Of a stretch of DNA of 64,000 nucleotides, positions 23,981-32,705 are shown piece after piece. Under the pieces are notes generated by a model. The model was not told the origin of the DNA. It saw nothing but the letters and a program-made list of their open reading frames with translations, and did not search any database. The stretch is from NCBI GenBank assembly GCA_944381635.1, contig CALWLY010000016.1, positions 17,663-81,662 on the forward strand, given 5' to 3'. Numbering within the stretch: position 1 is the first letter of the stretch; each line of letters opens with the position of its first letter. The stretch comes from an uncultured Lachnospiraceae bacterium (GTDB taxonomy: Bacteria; Bacillota; Clostridia; Lachnospirales; Lachnospiraceae). The position numbers were made by a program, and so were the translations under genes.

Positions 23981-24868
23981 TCAGTCGAAAGTACCGGAAA
24001 CATTTTCCGGAATGGTGAAGGAAACCATACCCATATATCCGGGCGCCACTTCGTATTCGTTAAAAGAGATGATGAGATTTCCTTTTTCGTCAAGATAGTA
24101 GGAAGTATCTGCGGTCACGCCGGTAAATCCCATACCGCTTTCTTCGGTAAAATAGGAAACGGATTCGTCAGCGGCCATCTGTTCCTGCATCTGGATACGG
24201 ATTTCTTCCGTGATTTCGTCCAGAGCTTCCTTGCTTCCAAGGAGTTCTTCCAGCGATACAGTTTCTCCAGTCTGTTTATCAACCGTAAAGGTTTTGACGG
24301 TTTCATTGCCGCTTGCCATCACTTCTGTTGTGATCAGACGAAGTGACAGATATCTGCTGCCGTCATGGGTCACTTCATAGGAGGTGGTTACAGAATAAAC
24401 GCCGCCTTCCTGTTTGCTGTTTTCTTCGTAGGTGGATTTGAGACCGTCGATATATTCGGAAATTTCTTTGCTTGCTGCGATTTCCTGTCCGCTTTCATCT
24501 GTGATCACCGGATATACAATATTGGCGGAATATTTACCGTTTTCATCGGTATAAGGCTCGCCGTCCTTGACGGTAAGACTCATAGAGGCTGTCTGAGAAT
24601 CGGCGCTGCCTGTTTCCTGAATGGTTTCTTCCGAAGATTCCTTTTCGGAAGCGGTTTTTGTGGACGCAGACTCTGCGTTTTCATCTGTTGTGGTTTCTGC
24701 AGCTGCATCCTCTGTGGTTTCGTCTGTATTCGGGGCGTTCGTCGCCGTTTCCTGAACGGTTTCCACTGTGGTGGAAATGGCGGGAGCAGCTTCGTCATTG
24801 CCGCAGGCAGTCATGGAAAAACTCAGGGCAGCCAGCAGGCAGGGAAGTAATAACGTTGTTTTTTTCAT
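23981..24868 (-). CDS. lipoprotein with DUF4163/DUF3298-type domain
   Basis: This 295-residue secreted lipoprotein has a signal peptide and lipobox SMTAC (Cys near residue 22). A low-complexity Thr/Glu/Ala linker runs to about residue 95. The C-terminal 200 residues look like the DUF4163/DUF3298 pair known from RsiV-like anti-sigma factors and clostridial lipoproteins: KYSANIVYPVITD, VTTSYEVTHDGSRYLSLRL, VKTFTVDKQTGETVSLEEL and FNEYEVAPGYMGMVSFTIP. RsiV binds lysozyme through this fold, but here there is no sigma factor gene or membrane anchor, so binding is only a possibility. It is transcribed toward the HAD gene. Confidence 0.78.
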   Translation of the reverse strand: MKKTTLLLPCLLAALSFSMTACGNDEAAPAISTTVETVQETATNAPNTDETTEDAAAETTTDENAESASTKTASEKESSEETIQETGSADSQTASMSLTVKDGEPYTDENGKYSANIVYPVITDESGQEIAASKEISEYIDGLKSTYEENSKQEGGVYSVTTSYEVTHDGSRYLSLRLITTEVMASGNETVKTFTVDKQTGETVSLEELLGSKEALDEITEEIRIQMQEQMAADESVSYFTEESGMGFTGVTADTSYYLDEKGNLIISFNEYEVAPGYMGMVSFTIPENVSGTFD

Positions 24869-24982
24869 AATATAACATCTCCTTTTCTTTCCTTTGCCTT
24901 ATAGATGCCGCAGCGGGGCAAAAAGTTTGCATGTTTTTGGATTTTTTAAAAAATTTCCCTAAAATTTGTCTTTCCAAAAGTT

Positions 24983-25678
24983 TCAGCATTCCGCTTCCTT
25001 TTTTAAAACAGCGAGAAGATCCCGGATACGGTCAATTTCATAATCCGGAGTGATGTTCAAAGAGGCAGGCATGCGAGAGGGATTAAACCACACGGTTTTC
25101 AGACCTGCCTGAATGCCGCCCTGAATATCGGAACTTAAACTGTCCCCCACGATGAGGGCTTTTTTTCTGTCAAAATCAGGAATCCGATTAAAACAGAATT
25201 GAAAATATTGAATGGATGGTTTATCAAATCCTATATCTTCCGAGATAAAAATATTCTCAAAATATGGCTCCAGCCCGGCACTTTTTATACGGCTCTTCTG
25301 TACTTTTGATGTGCCGTTGGTGCAAAGATGCAGACGGTAGGAGCCGTAAAGTTCACGAATCAGTTCCAAGGCGCCGTCCACAAAATAATGTCCGATTCCA
25401 AGCCTGCTTTCATACAGGTGCGCCGCTTCTTTTGGGGAACAGTCAAGGTGAAATTCCCGGAACAAAAGCTGATAGCGTGTTACCTTCAGCTGGCTGCGTG
25501 TAATTTTTCCCTGCTCCAAAAGTTTCCACTGAGCCTGATTTATCTCATGGTAGCGTTTTAAGATGGCATCGGAAGGCTCGATGCCAAGAGCAAGAAGCGT
25601 ATGCCGCAGGGCGTTTCGCTCTGCCTGGTCAAAGTCAAGGATTGTATTGTCCAGATCAAAAAGCAGATTGGTAATCAT
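24983..25678 (-). CDS. yjjG: YjjG-family noncanonical pyrimidine nucleotidase (HAD)
   Basis: The 231-residue HAD protein has motif I LLFDLDNTILDF (about residues 5-16), an alpha-helical C1 cap, motif II LCTNGTSKVQKSRI, a motif III Lys in FDKPSIQYF and motif IV in VGDSLSSDIQGGI. This pattern and the C-terminal GLKTVWFNPSRMP match the YjjG subfamily, which removes 5'-phosphate from noncanonical pyrimidine nucleotides such as 5-fluoro-dUMP. It is monocistronic and diverges from the MATE gene at 25787. Confidence 0.85.
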   Translation of the reverse strand: MITNLLFDLDNTILDFDQAERNALRHTLLALGIEPSDAILKRYHEINQAQWKLLEQGKITRSQLKVTRYQLLFREFHLDCSPKEAAHLYESRLGIGHYFVDGALELIRELYGSYRLHLCTNGTSKVQKSRIKSAGLEPYFENIFISEDIGFDKPSIQYFQFCFNRIPDFDRKKALIVGDSLSSDIQGGIQAGLKTVWFNPSRMPASLNITPDYEIDRIRDLLAVLKKEAEC

Positions 25679-25712
25679 GGGAGTATCTCCTTTGGTTGGT
25701 TAAAATTTTTTC

Positions 25713-25740
25713 TTGAAATACGACAGAATGGGCGTATAAT
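25713..25740 (+). promoter_or_regulatory. promoter of the first MATE transporter
   Basis: TTGAAA (25713-25718), a 16-nt spacer and TATAAT (25735-25740) lie 46 bp before the MATE start. Confidence 0.65.
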
Positions 25741-25786
25741 TTAATGCGTACTTTAGAAGATTACGCAGGAGGAAGTTTTTGAAATC

Positions 25787-27127
25787 ATGAAAGAGAAGCA
25801 TATGTTCACAAACCGGGATTTGTGGAAGCTGCTGATTCCGCTGATGATCGAGCAGCTTTTGACTTCCCTAATGGGAACGGTAGACACGATGATGGTAAGC
25901 AACGTTGGTTCGGCGGCAATCTCGGCGGTTTCGCTGGTGGATTCCATCAACGTTCTGTTTATTCAGGCATTTTCGGCATTGGCAGCAGGAGGCGCTATTT
26001 TGTGCTCCCAGTACATAGGAAGCAACAATACGGAAAAAGCCAATCACTCCGCCAGTCAGGTATTGTTTATCATCACAGCGATTTCGGTTGTGATCATGGC
26101 AATCTGTCTGATTTTTAAGGTTCCCCTTCTTCATCTGATTTTCGGGTCTGTGGAAGCGGAAGTTATGGAAGCTTCGGAAACTTATTTTTTCTATACAGCG
26201 CTTTCCTTTCCCTTTATTGCTATTTACGATGCCGGCGCCTCTATTTTCAGAGCGCAGCAGAACACCAAAGGGCCAATGACCATTTCTGTCATTTCCAATG
26301 TTTTGAACGTGGCAGGAAACGCTATTTTGATATGGGGATTTGATATGGGTGTAGCGGGAGCTGCCATAGCTACACTTGCCTCACGTATTTTCTGCGGCGT
26401 AGTGGTTTTGTATTTCTTAAGAAAGCCCCGTCAGCCTATTGTAGTCAGAGACTATTTCAAGATTCGTCCGGATTGGGGAATCATTCGCAGAGTGCTTTCC
26501 ATTGGAATTCCTTCCGGCGTGGAAAACGGTATGTTCCAGTTCGGAAAACTGGCGATTCAGTCCACCGTTTCTACCTTGGGAACTGTGGCTATTGCAGCAC
26601 AGGCTATGACAAATATTCTGGAAAGCTTAAACGGCGTTGCGGTTATGGGAATCGGTATAGGCCTGATGACAGTAGTGGGCCAGTGTATGGGAGCCGGAAG
26701 AAAAGACGAAGCGGTTTATTATGTGAAAAAACTGTCCTTATGGGGAGAAATAGTGCTGATCATCAGCTGCCTTGTTGTTTATGGTCTGACGATTCCGGTT
26801 ACGGTTCTGGGAGGAATGGAAGAACAGAGTGCACAGATGTGTTTCCAGATGATGACTGTGATCACCATTGTAAAGCCCATTGTGTGGATGTTTTCTTTTA
26901 TACCTGCCTACGGAATGCGTGCGGCAGGCGACGTGAAGTTTTCCATGATCGTATCCTGCATCAGCATGTGGTGCTGCCGTGTAGCGCTTTGCATCGTACT
27001 GTGCCGGTTCTTCGGATTCGGACCTATGGGCGTATGGATCGGTATGTTTGCGGATTGGACAATCCGGGGCATTGTGTTCAGCTTCCGCTTTCACAGCAGG
27101 AAATGGCTGGAACATCGCGTAATATAA
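25787..27127 (+). CDS. MATE-family efflux transporter (1)
   Basis: The 446-residue protein has about twelve membrane segments arranged as two homologous halves, as in the MatE family. Characteristic segments are PLMIEQLLTSLMGTVDTMMV at the N-terminus, AGGAILCSQYIG, and VVGQCMGAGRKDEAV in the second half. MATE proteins export cationic drugs or metabolites using a Na+ or H+ gradient. Its 3' end faces an AraC-type regulator and shares a terminator with it. A downstream ATG at 25802 is an alternative start. Confidence 0.92.
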   Translation: MKEKHMFTNRDLWKLLIPLMIEQLLTSLMGTVDTMMVSNVGSAAISAVSLVDSINVLFIQAFSALAAGGAILCSQYIGSNNTEKANHSASQVLFIITAISVVIMAICLIFKVPLLHLIFGSVEAEVMEASETYFFYTALSFPFIAIYDAGASIFRAQQNTKGPMTISVISNVLNVAGNAILIWGFDMGVAGAAIATLASRIFCGVVVLYFLRKPRQPIVVRDYFKIRPDWGIIRRVLSIGIPSGVENGMFQFGKLAIQSTVSTLGTVAIAAQAMTNILESLNGVAVMGIGIGLMTVVGQCMGAGRKDEAVYYVKKLSLWGEIVLIISCLVVYGLTIPVTVLGGMEEQSAQMCFQMMTVITIVKPIVWMFSFIPAYGMRAAGDVKFSMIVSCISMWCCRVALCIVLCRFFGFGPMGVWIGMFADWTIRGIVFSFRFHSRKWLEHRVI

Positions 27128-27144
27128 AATCTGTAAATATTTTG

Positions 27145-27186
27145 AACACCGGCAAAAGGAGAAGAGCTTCACTTTTGCCGGTGTTT
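27145..27186. terminator. bidirectional terminator between MATE (1) and the AraC gene
   Basis: AACACCGGCAAAAG pairs with CTTTTGCCGGTGTT, with T-runs on both strands. The right arm encodes the last residues of the AraC-type protein. Confidence 0.85.
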
Positions 27187-28050
27187 TGCTTTGTATTCCG
27201 TGGGAGTCAGTCCCATCCATTTCTGAAAGGTTTCGGAGAAATAGCTTGCGCCGCCGAAACCGACTTTCAGAGCGATTTCTGAGACGGTCATGTCCGTATG
27301 GCGGAGCAGTTCCATGCTTTTATTCAGACGGTAAAAAGTTAAATAGGCTGTGGGCGTCTGGCTCAAATATTCACGAAACAGCTTACAGCATTTGCTCTGG
27401 CCTACAGCACCGGAACGGGCAATATCCGCCAAAGACAGTTTTTCCTGATAGTTTTTCTGAATAAAACCGATCATGTTTTTTAACAGGATCAGATTGTTGT
27501 CGGCCGGGACTTTGCTTTTCTGGACGGCATCTGCATGCTGAACAAGCTCCGCCCAGATGTCGAGAAAAAGAGAGTACACTTTAACCGGAGCAACAGCCGA
27601 GCTTCGCTCTATATAGATTTTTTCAAGGTTTTGAAAAATGATCCGATGCCAGCTTTCCTTTTGCGTAAATTTTATATAAGGAACATTGGAATTTTCAAGT
27701 AAAGGCAGCACAAACTGCTGTTTCATAGCCACAGACGAACACAGTATGATCGGGTGGAACAGGACGCATAAAAAATCACATTCCGTCCGGGTATTGGAAA
27801 ATCCGTAATGCAGCTGCCGGGCATTTACAAAGATGCCTTCACCGCGGTTTAGACAAATACATTCTCCGTTGACATCGTACTTCATTTCTCCGGAAAGAAC
27901 GGCAATAAATTCCACATCATCATGCCAGTGGCTGGGAGCTCTGTACTGTGGATAATTAGAGAGAAGCGCGCGGCGGATGTAGATGGGAAATTCGGAGTAA
28001 TCGTAATGTACTTTTTCGGAACAGTCCTCTCTTAGCTCTAAAGACAGCAT
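27169..28050 (-). CDS. AraC-family transcriptional regulator with cupin domain
   Basis: The 293-residue protein has an N-terminal cupin-like sensing domain (PSHWHDDVEFIAVLSGEMKY at about residues 40-60, then GEGIFVNARQLHYGF). The C-terminal AraC DNA-binding domain has two helix-turn-helix units (SLADIARSGAVGQSKCCKLF and TVSEIALKVGFGGASYFSET), followed by FQKWMGLTPTEYK. Such proteins usually sense a sugar or small metabolite. Its 5' end points to the second MATE gene, so it may control either exporter. Confidence 0.9.
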   Translation of the reverse strand: MLSLELREDCSEKVHYDYSEFPIYIRRALLSNYPQYRAPSHWHDDVEFIAVLSGEMKYDVNGECICLNRGEGIFVNARQLHYGFSNTRTECDFLCVLFHPIILCSSVAMKQQFVLPLLENSNVPYIKFTQKESWHRIIFQNLEKIYIERSSAVAPVKVYSLFLDIWAELVQHADAVQKSKVPADNNLILLKNMIGFIQKNYQEKLSLADIARSGAVGQSKCCKLFREYLSQTPTAYLTFYRLNKSMELLRHTDMTVSEIALKVGFGGASYFSETFQKWMGLTPTEYKAKHRQK

Positions 28051-28364
28051 CGTTTCATACCTCGCAGGATAGTTATAGATTTACGCTGAAAAATGATAGA
28101 TTTTCTTTTTCAGTTGCTGTTATAATTACCACGTTGGGGCAAACCCGTTTACGTTTGGCGGGGCTTAATGTTATGTTTTTCACGCAGAAGTAAAACACAT
28201 AGACATCTGTCCCAGACATCAACATCATTATAAAAGACGGAAAAGTCAGTGTCAATTTACAGGAGAGTGAATGTGCGATTGGGACACCGTGATTTTACGC
28301 AGGCTTTCGGCAAAGGCAATGGCGGAAAGTGACCTGGGGACGCGTATTCGCTTAGGTGGTTTTT
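28051..28364. other. divergent intergenic region between the AraC gene and MATE (2)
   Basis: No ORF is supported here. A TATAAT occurs at 28121-28126 but has no convincing -35 box. The region should hold the promoters and AraC binding sites of the divergent genes; I could not define direct repeats reliably. Confidence 0.35.
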
Positions 28365-29720
28365 ATGAGTGAAGAGAGAGATTTTACAAAAAAATTGCTG
28401 ACTCTAGTGTTTCCCATCGCCTTTCAGCAATTTATGCTGGCGCTGGTGAGCGCATCCGATGCGCTGATGCTGGGAGTGCTTTCTCAGGACGATCTGTCGG
28501 CGGTTTCGCTTGCAAGTCAGGTGGCGTTTGTTCAGAATTTGTTTCTGGCTGCTATGACGATTGGTCTTTCCATGTTAGTAGCGCAGTACTGGGGAAAAAA
28601 GGACAGGCAGGCGGTGGAACAGATTTTTGCCTATGTGCTGAAAGTTTCAACAGGGATTTCTTTCCTGTTTACCCTCGCAGCATTCTGCTTTCCGGAAGGG
28701 ATTATGGGGATATTCACGCCGGATGCTGTTTTGGCGGCAAAAGGTGCGGTTTATCTGCGGACGGTTTCGCTGTCCTATTTGCTCACCGGTATTTCACAGA
28801 TTTATCTGTGTATTTTGAAAAACAGCGGAAGAGCAGCTTTGAGCAGCATCATCAGTTCAACAAGCGTAGTCATCAATCTGTTTTTAAATGCGCTTTTGAT
28901 TTATGGACTTTTTGGTATGCCCAGGCTGGAGATTGCAGGCGCGGCTATTGCCACAGTGATTGCAAAGACTGTGGAGGTATTGTGGTGTATTCTGGAAACT
29001 TTGAAAAAAGACCGGATCAAACTGCGCTGGGTGTATATGGTTGAGGGCTGTCCTAGGCTGCGGCATGATTTCTGGAAATATACAACGCCTGTTTTGGGAA
29101 ATGAGATTGTGTGGGGCGTAGGATTTACCATGTATTCTGTGATCATGGGACATTTGGGTTCGGATGCGGTGGCAGCCAATTCCATCGCCAATATTGTGAA
29201 AAATCTTGTTGCCTGTTTTGGCCTTGGACTTGGCAGCGGCGGCGGGATTATGGTTGGAAATGAGCTGGGTGCAGGGCGTCTGGACAGGGCAAAAAGATAC
29301 GGCAGAAAACTTTGTATCTTCTCCATTGTCTGTGGTATCGTTTCGGGGCTTTTGCTCCTGGCGCTGAATCCGTTTATTCTGCAGATCACCAATTTAAGCG
29401 CACAATCCCAGACTTATTTAAAATGGATGATTGTAATGTGTTCCTACTATATGATTGGAAAATCCATCAACGGAACGACGATCGCCGGCATTTTCTGTGC
29501 CGGAGGGGATAGCAAATTCGGGTTTCTCTGCGATACAATCACTCTCTGGTGTATTACGGTACCGTTGGGATTTCTTGCAGCTTTTGTTTGGAAGCTTCCG
29601 GTACTTGCCGTATATTTCATTGTCAATCTGGATGAAATTATCAAGCTGCCGGCCGTTTACCATCACTACATAAAATATCAATGGGTCAGAGATCTGACCA
29701 TAAAGGAGGACAAAAAATGA
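28365..29720 (+). CDS. MATE-family efflux transporter (2)
   Basis: The 451-residue second MATE protein has about twelve membrane segments: FPIAFQQFMLALVSASDALM begins the first half, MLVAQYWGKKDRQAV is the typical loop, and GGGIMVGNELGAGRLDRA marks the second half. The GTG at 28356 is in frame but overlaps the ribosome binding site AGGTGG; the ATG at 28365 is preferred. The stop overlaps the start of the acetyltransferase gene (ATGA), so the two are coupled. It is only distantly similar to MATE (1). Confidence 0.92.
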   Translation: MSEERDFTKKLLTLVFPIAFQQFMLALVSASDALMLGVLSQDDLSAVSLASQVAFVQNLFLAAMTIGLSMLVAQYWGKKDRQAVEQIFAYVLKVSTGISFLFTLAAFCFPEGIMGIFTPDAVLAAKGAVYLRTVSLSYLLTGISQIYLCILKNSGRAALSSIISSTSVVINLFLNALLIYGLFGMPRLEIAGAAIATVIAKTVEVLWCILETLKKDRIKLRWVYMVEGCPRLRHDFWKYTTPVLGNEIVWGVGFTMYSVIMGHLGSDAVAANSIANIVKNLVACFGLGLGSGGGIMVGNELGAGRLDRAKRYGRKLCIFSIVCGIVSGLLLLALNPFILQITNLSAQSQTYLKWMIVMCSYYMIGKSINGTTIAGIFCAGGDSKFGFLCDTITLWCITVPLGFLAAFVWKLPVLAVYFIVNLDEIIKLPAVYHHYIKYQWVRDLTIKEDKK

Positions 29721-30328
29721 GCATGAAGGAAAAACTGCACACCGGAGAACTGTATCTTCCGGGAGATGAGGAAATCATGAAAGAACAGCTGGCAAAGCTG
29801 GATAGGCTGTATGACTTTAACATGACAAGACCTACGGAGATGGAAAAAAGGGAAGCTTTGTTAAAGGAGATGTTTGCACAAATCGGTGAAGGGTGCTACA
29901 TCGAACCTCCGCTTCATTCCAACTTTGGCGGGGGACATGTTCACTTTGGAAAAAATGTCTACGTAAACTTCAATCTGACACTGGTAGACGATACGCATAT
30001 CTACGTGGGTGACTACACAATGATTGGCCCCAACGTAGTGATTGCCACAGCCGGACACCCTATTTTGCCGGAGCTCAGAGAGCAGGCGTACCAGTATAAT
30101 ATGCCGGTACGGATTGGAAAAAACTGCTGGATTGGCTCTGGCGCCATTATTCTGCCGGGTATAACCATTGGAGACAATGTGGTTGTGGGCGCAGGCAGTG
30201 TTGTGACCAAAGACTTGCCGTCCAATGTAGTAGCAGTTGGAAATCCCTGCAGAGTGCTGCGGGAAGTGAATGACCACGACAAAGAGTATTACTTTAAAGA
30301 CAGAAAAATTGATTACAGACAGCTGTAA
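29717..30328 (+). CDS. maltose/galactoside-type O-acetyltransferase
   Basis: The 203-residue left-handed beta-helix acetyltransferase starts with the Mac domain (MKEKLHTGELYLPGDEEIMK), continues with hexapeptide repeats (GGHVHFGKNVYVNFNLTLVD, IGPNVVIATAGHP) and ends with GITIGDNVVVGAGSVVTKDL. The catalytic His lies in ATAGHP. These enzymes acetylate sugars or galactosides with acetyl-CoA and are often detoxifying. AAAGGAGG lies 7 nt before the ATG at 29717; the longer frame from 29681 lies inside the MATE gene. Coupling to an exporter suggests acetylation and export of one compound. Confidence 0.93.
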   Translation: MSMKEKLHTGELYLPGDEEIMKEQLAKLDRLYDFNMTRPTEMEKREALLKEMFAQIGEGCYIEPPLHSNFGGGHVHFGKNVYVNFNLTLVDDTHIYVGDYTMIGPNVVIATAGHPILPELREQAYQYNMPVRIGKNCWIGSGAIILPGITIGDNVVVGAGSVVTKDLPSNVVAVGNPCRVLREVNDHDKEYYFKDRKIDYRQL

Positions 30329-30341
30329 GATACTTTGAAAC

Positions 30342-30390
30342 AAAAATGTGCAGGAAAGAATGCAAAGCGGGTTCTTTTCTGCACATTTTT
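30342..30390 (+). terminator. intrinsic terminator after the acetyltransferase
   Basis: AAAAATGTGCAGGAAAGAA pairs with TTCTTTTCTGCACATTTTT (one bulge) and ends in T residues. Confidence 0.85.
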
Positions 30391-30410
30391 ATGCAAGAAA
30401 CGGACGCTAA

Positions 30411-30575
30411 GAAACATGGCCGCTCCGCCCGCCGCCTGGATTGTATGACGGAAGTACGCATGGGCAACCCGTCCTTATCGTATCCGGCTATTTCAAAAAG
30501 GACGCCACAGCCACCGCCGCCAACAAAATGATAAAAGCGCTGGAAGCCGAACAGAATACGTTGTATACGGCATAA
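30411..30575 (+). pseudogene. possible remnant of a small transposon-associated (TnpW-like) protein
   Basis: A 54-codon open frame has no start codon. It reads LYDGSTHGQPVLIVSGYFKK, then DATATAANKMIKALEAEQ. The pattern (beta strand, FKKD-T-TA..K....E) recalls small TnpW-type proteins of clostridial conjugative elements, from memory only. The upstream in-frame stop (30408-30410) and lack of a ribosome binding site suggest a decayed fragment. It is the only sign of mobile-element debris in this gap (30391-30585). Confidence 0.3.
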
Positions 30576-30585
30576 TGCCAGACAG

Positions 30586-30619
30586 AGAAAAAGCGGTCAT
30601 GCCGGGGAGCATGACCGCT
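30586..30619 (-). terminator. terminator of the Xre/membrane protein operon
   Basis: On the minus strand AGCGGTCATG-loop-CATGACCGCT is followed by TTTTTCTC, 25 bp after the Xre gene stop. Confidence 0.8.
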
Positions 30620-30643
30620 GGGGATAAAGTGAACCAGAACCCT

Positions 30644-30835
30644 TTATGGAGATATAAATAATTCGTCAACCGTCACTTGTAATTCTTTTGCAAGGGCAAA
30701 CGCTAAAGTCAGTGTAGGATCATACTTATTGTTTTCAATTGCATTAACTGTTTGACGAGAAACACCGCATTTTTTAGCTAATTCTTCTTGCGATAAACCT
30801 AATTCTTTTCGCCTGCATCGGATTATATTCTCCAT
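30644..30835 (-). CDS. small Xre/Cro-type transcriptional regulator
   Basis: The 63-residue protein is little more than one helix-turn-helix domain: MENIIRCRRKELGLSQEELA, then KKCGVSRQTVNAIENNKYDP and TLTLAFALAKELQVTVDELF. This matches the YozG-like small Cro/C1 regulators. The start is the ATG at 30835, 2 nt after the stop of the membrane protein gene, with GGAGG inside that gene's end; longer frames lack a ribosome binding site. Regulators of this type usually pair with a small membrane protein as here, and probably repress the promoter with twin operators just upstream. Confidence 0.9.
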   Translation of the reverse strand: MENIIRCRRKELGLSQEELAKKCGVSRQTVNAIENNKYDPTLTLAFALAKELQVTVDELFISP

Positions 30836-30836
30836 A

Positions 30837-31127
30837 TCAACCTCCATGTCTTTTCTTGTAATACATGAGGGATACAAAATATATAATAGCGAAAACTTCC
30901 AGTTGAACAAGAGGATTTTGGGTAAGGGGCTGTGCCGTTACAAACTTTTCAATGACAGTTAAAATATTTGCTCCAACCACGCCTAACAGGGTAAAAGAAC
31001 TGGCTTTCCATACGATAATCTGATTTCGTTCATCTCCTGGCTTTAGAAGCGATACCAACATATAAACGTCCAAAACAACAAACACAGCCAAAACTACTCC
31101 TAAAAAAATCATGGCTCCTACTGGCAT
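30837..31127 (-). CDS. small membrane protein paired with the Xre regulator
   Basis: The 96-residue protein has about three membrane segments: MIFLGVVLAVFVVLDVYMLV, SFTLLGVVGANILTVIEKFV and VQLEVFAIIYFVSLMYYKKR. It has no domain I can name, but membrane proteins of this size (DUF2178-like) commonly precede YozG-like regulators. It is first in a two-gene operon under the twin-operator promoter. Function is unknown; a sensor or target of the regulator is one option. Confidence 0.75.
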   Translation of the reverse strand: MPVGAMIFLGVVLAVFVVLDVYMLVSLLKPGDERNQIIVWKASSFTLLGVVGANILTVIEKFVTAQPLTQNPLVQLEVFAIIYFVSLMYYKKRHGG

Positions 31128-31162
31128 ATTACCTTGCTCCTTTCATTGTATAAGAAATTGAA

Positions 31163-31228
31163 ATGTCAAATACTTTTGACATTTTTAGAGTAACATAGGG
31201 CAATAAGAATGTCAAGAGTTTTTGACAT
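31163..31228 (-). promoter_or_regulatory. promoter with two identical-arm operators for the Xre operon
   Basis: Two 20-bp palindromes, ATGTCAAATACTTTTGACAT (31163-31182) and ATGTCAAGAGTTTTTGACAT (31209-31228), share arms ATGTCAA and TTGACAT, with centres 46 bp apart. On the minus strand TTGACA (31215-31210) lies inside the distal operator. A 17-nt spacer leads to TACTCT (31192-31187), just before the proximal operator. Binding would block RNA polymerase, which is strong design evidence for autorepression. Confidence 0.8.
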
Positions 31229-31308
31229 TTTGAATTTACAATAGTAATCAAATGACAGTCCTTAAAAACGTCATTTTGACGGAATGTAAAGAAGCAAAAA
31301 ACGCTGTA

Positions 31309-31359
31309 CATCTGTCCCCCTATCCCGTGGTACAATGAAACCACGGAATAGGGGGATGT
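31309..31359. other. long intergenic hairpin in the gap 31229-31579
   Basis: CCCCCTATCCCGTGGT pairs with ACCACGGAATAGGGGG (one mismatch), and flanking CATC/GATG extends the stem. A second hairpin lies at 31417-31447 (CTATCCGACAC with GTGTCAGATAG). No T-run follows either, and no gene is seen in the gap. They may be remnants of a mobile element or processed RNA. Confidence 0.45.
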
Positions 31360-31579
31360 CGAAACGGAGAATTTTATGTTAAGATAAGCCACTCAAAACT
31401 TCATTATTGCCTGACCTATCCGACACAATGGCCAAGTGTCAGATAGGAGCGGCAAAATTTTTTACACTTCTATTATTTCTTTATCACACATCAGCAAATA
31501 TCAAAGGTTTCTATTATTCCTGATAGTCAAGGTTACAAGCTTAGCGGACATTCTGATTTTGATTTGCCAGGTGTGCAGA

Positions 31580-32659
31580 TTATCTGCGAATACGGGTATA
31601 ATCCCGGCACGCTTCTATGTAAGCTTTGATATTTTCCCACGGAACTTCAGGTTCCAGCATATGGGTAGGAGATACTAAAAGCCCGCCCTTTTCTCCGGCA
31701 ATGTCCAGATTGTGGAAAACAAGGGAACGAATTTCTTCCGGTGTGCCAAATGGCATGGAAGTCTGTGTGCCGATGGTGCCGTGGAAAGAAATACGGTCGC
31801 CGTAAGCGGCGTGAATCTGTTCGAAATCCATACATTCCGGCTGAACAGGATTCAAAACATCAATTCCCACATCAATAAGGTGAGGGATAAAAGGTTCCAC
31901 AAAACCGCAGGAATGATAGAATATAATGATATCCTCTTTTAAAGCACGGGCGGCGTCCACCACTTTTTTCAGTCTGGGCTTCAGCCATGTGCAGTAGAGC
32001 TGTTCGCTCATCATAATGGTTCTCTGCATGCCGATATCATCGCCGAAATACAGAACGTCCGCACCTGTGCGTATAAAATATTCTGCCCTCTGAATAGCAA
32101 AATCTGTAATTTTATCCAGAAGATATTCGGCAGAAGGTTCTTCTGACATCATATCCATCATCAGATTTTCCATGCCACGCAGATACCAGGAGGTTTCCCA
32201 GATAGTGCACTGCATATTTCCACAGATTACTTTATCCTGAGTTTTCAGTGATTCATTGTAGGCTCTTTTTTCTCTGATAAGCTCTTCGGAAGCCTCAAAT
32301 TCAGGAAAAGGATATGCCATAATTTCCTCCACAGTTTCTGCGTTTTCCAGAGGATGGCGCATATGTGTCATATGCATGGCAGCAGCACTTCCCGGTTCAT
32401 AGGCGATTCCGAATTCATCAATCGTGCTCCCCTCTTTTAAGCTGTCATAGTAGGGAAGAAAACGGGAAGTATCCGGATCCTTTACAGGAATCCCTTCTGC
32501 ATTGATCATGGGAGAAGGCGTAAATCCGGTTTCTTTTAACAGCCGCTCCACCTTCGCAGAACAGGTCTGCTCAAGGTAAGGACAGAAATTGTACATAACC
32601 GGAATCCGCTCATACCCGGTTCTTCTGATGATGGAAAAAAAGTTCTCTCTTTCAGTCAT
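31580..32659 (-). CDS. uroporphyrinogen decarboxylase (UroD)-family protein, methyltransferase-like
   Basis: The 359-residue protein has the UroD/MtaA-type TIM barrel, with ADVLYFGDDIGMQRTIMMS, KEDIIIFYHSCGFVEPFIPH, GIDVLNPVQPECM and ISFHGTIGTQTSMPFGTPEE. Metal-ligand positions typical of corrinoid-dependent methyltransferases are visible as His and Cys in FYHSCG, but no corrinoid protein gene lies beside it. This group is common in gut clostridia and its substrate is generally unknown. The ATG at 32659 follows AGGAGG by 6 nt. It diverges from an AraC-type regulator at 33205 across the repeat region, which may control it. Confidence 0.85.
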   Translation of the reverse strand: MTERENFFSIIRRTGYERIPVMYNFCPYLEQTCSAKVERLLKETGFTPSPMINAEGIPVKDPDTSRFLPYYDSLKEGSTIDEFGIAYEPGSAAAMHMTHMRHPLENAETVEEIMAYPFPEFEASEELIREKRAYNESLKTQDKVICGNMQCTIWETSWYLRGMENLMMDMMSEEPSAEYLLDKITDFAIQRAEYFIRTGADVLYFGDDIGMQRTIMMSEQLYCTWLKPRLKKVVDAARALKEDIIIFYHSCGFVEPFIPHLIDVGIDVLNPVQPECMDFEQIHAAYGDRISFHGTIGTQTSMPFGTPEEIRSLVFHNLDIAGEKGGLLVSPTHMLEPEVPWENIKAYIEACRDYTRIRR

Positions 32660-32705
32660 AATTATCCTCCTAAACAAACTTAAAAATGATATAATACAAA
32701 CGATA

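Noticed and set aside
24365..24850. 161-codon ORF antisense to the lipoprotein gene
   Set aside because: It mirrors the Thr/Glu/Ala-rich linker as Cys/Phe/Gly-rich sequence, a typical antisense artefact.
26473..27282. 269-codon ORF overlapping MATE (1) in another frame
   Set aside because: It is a shadow of the transporter, with Gly/Arg/Cys/His-rich low-likelihood composition and no ribosome binding site.
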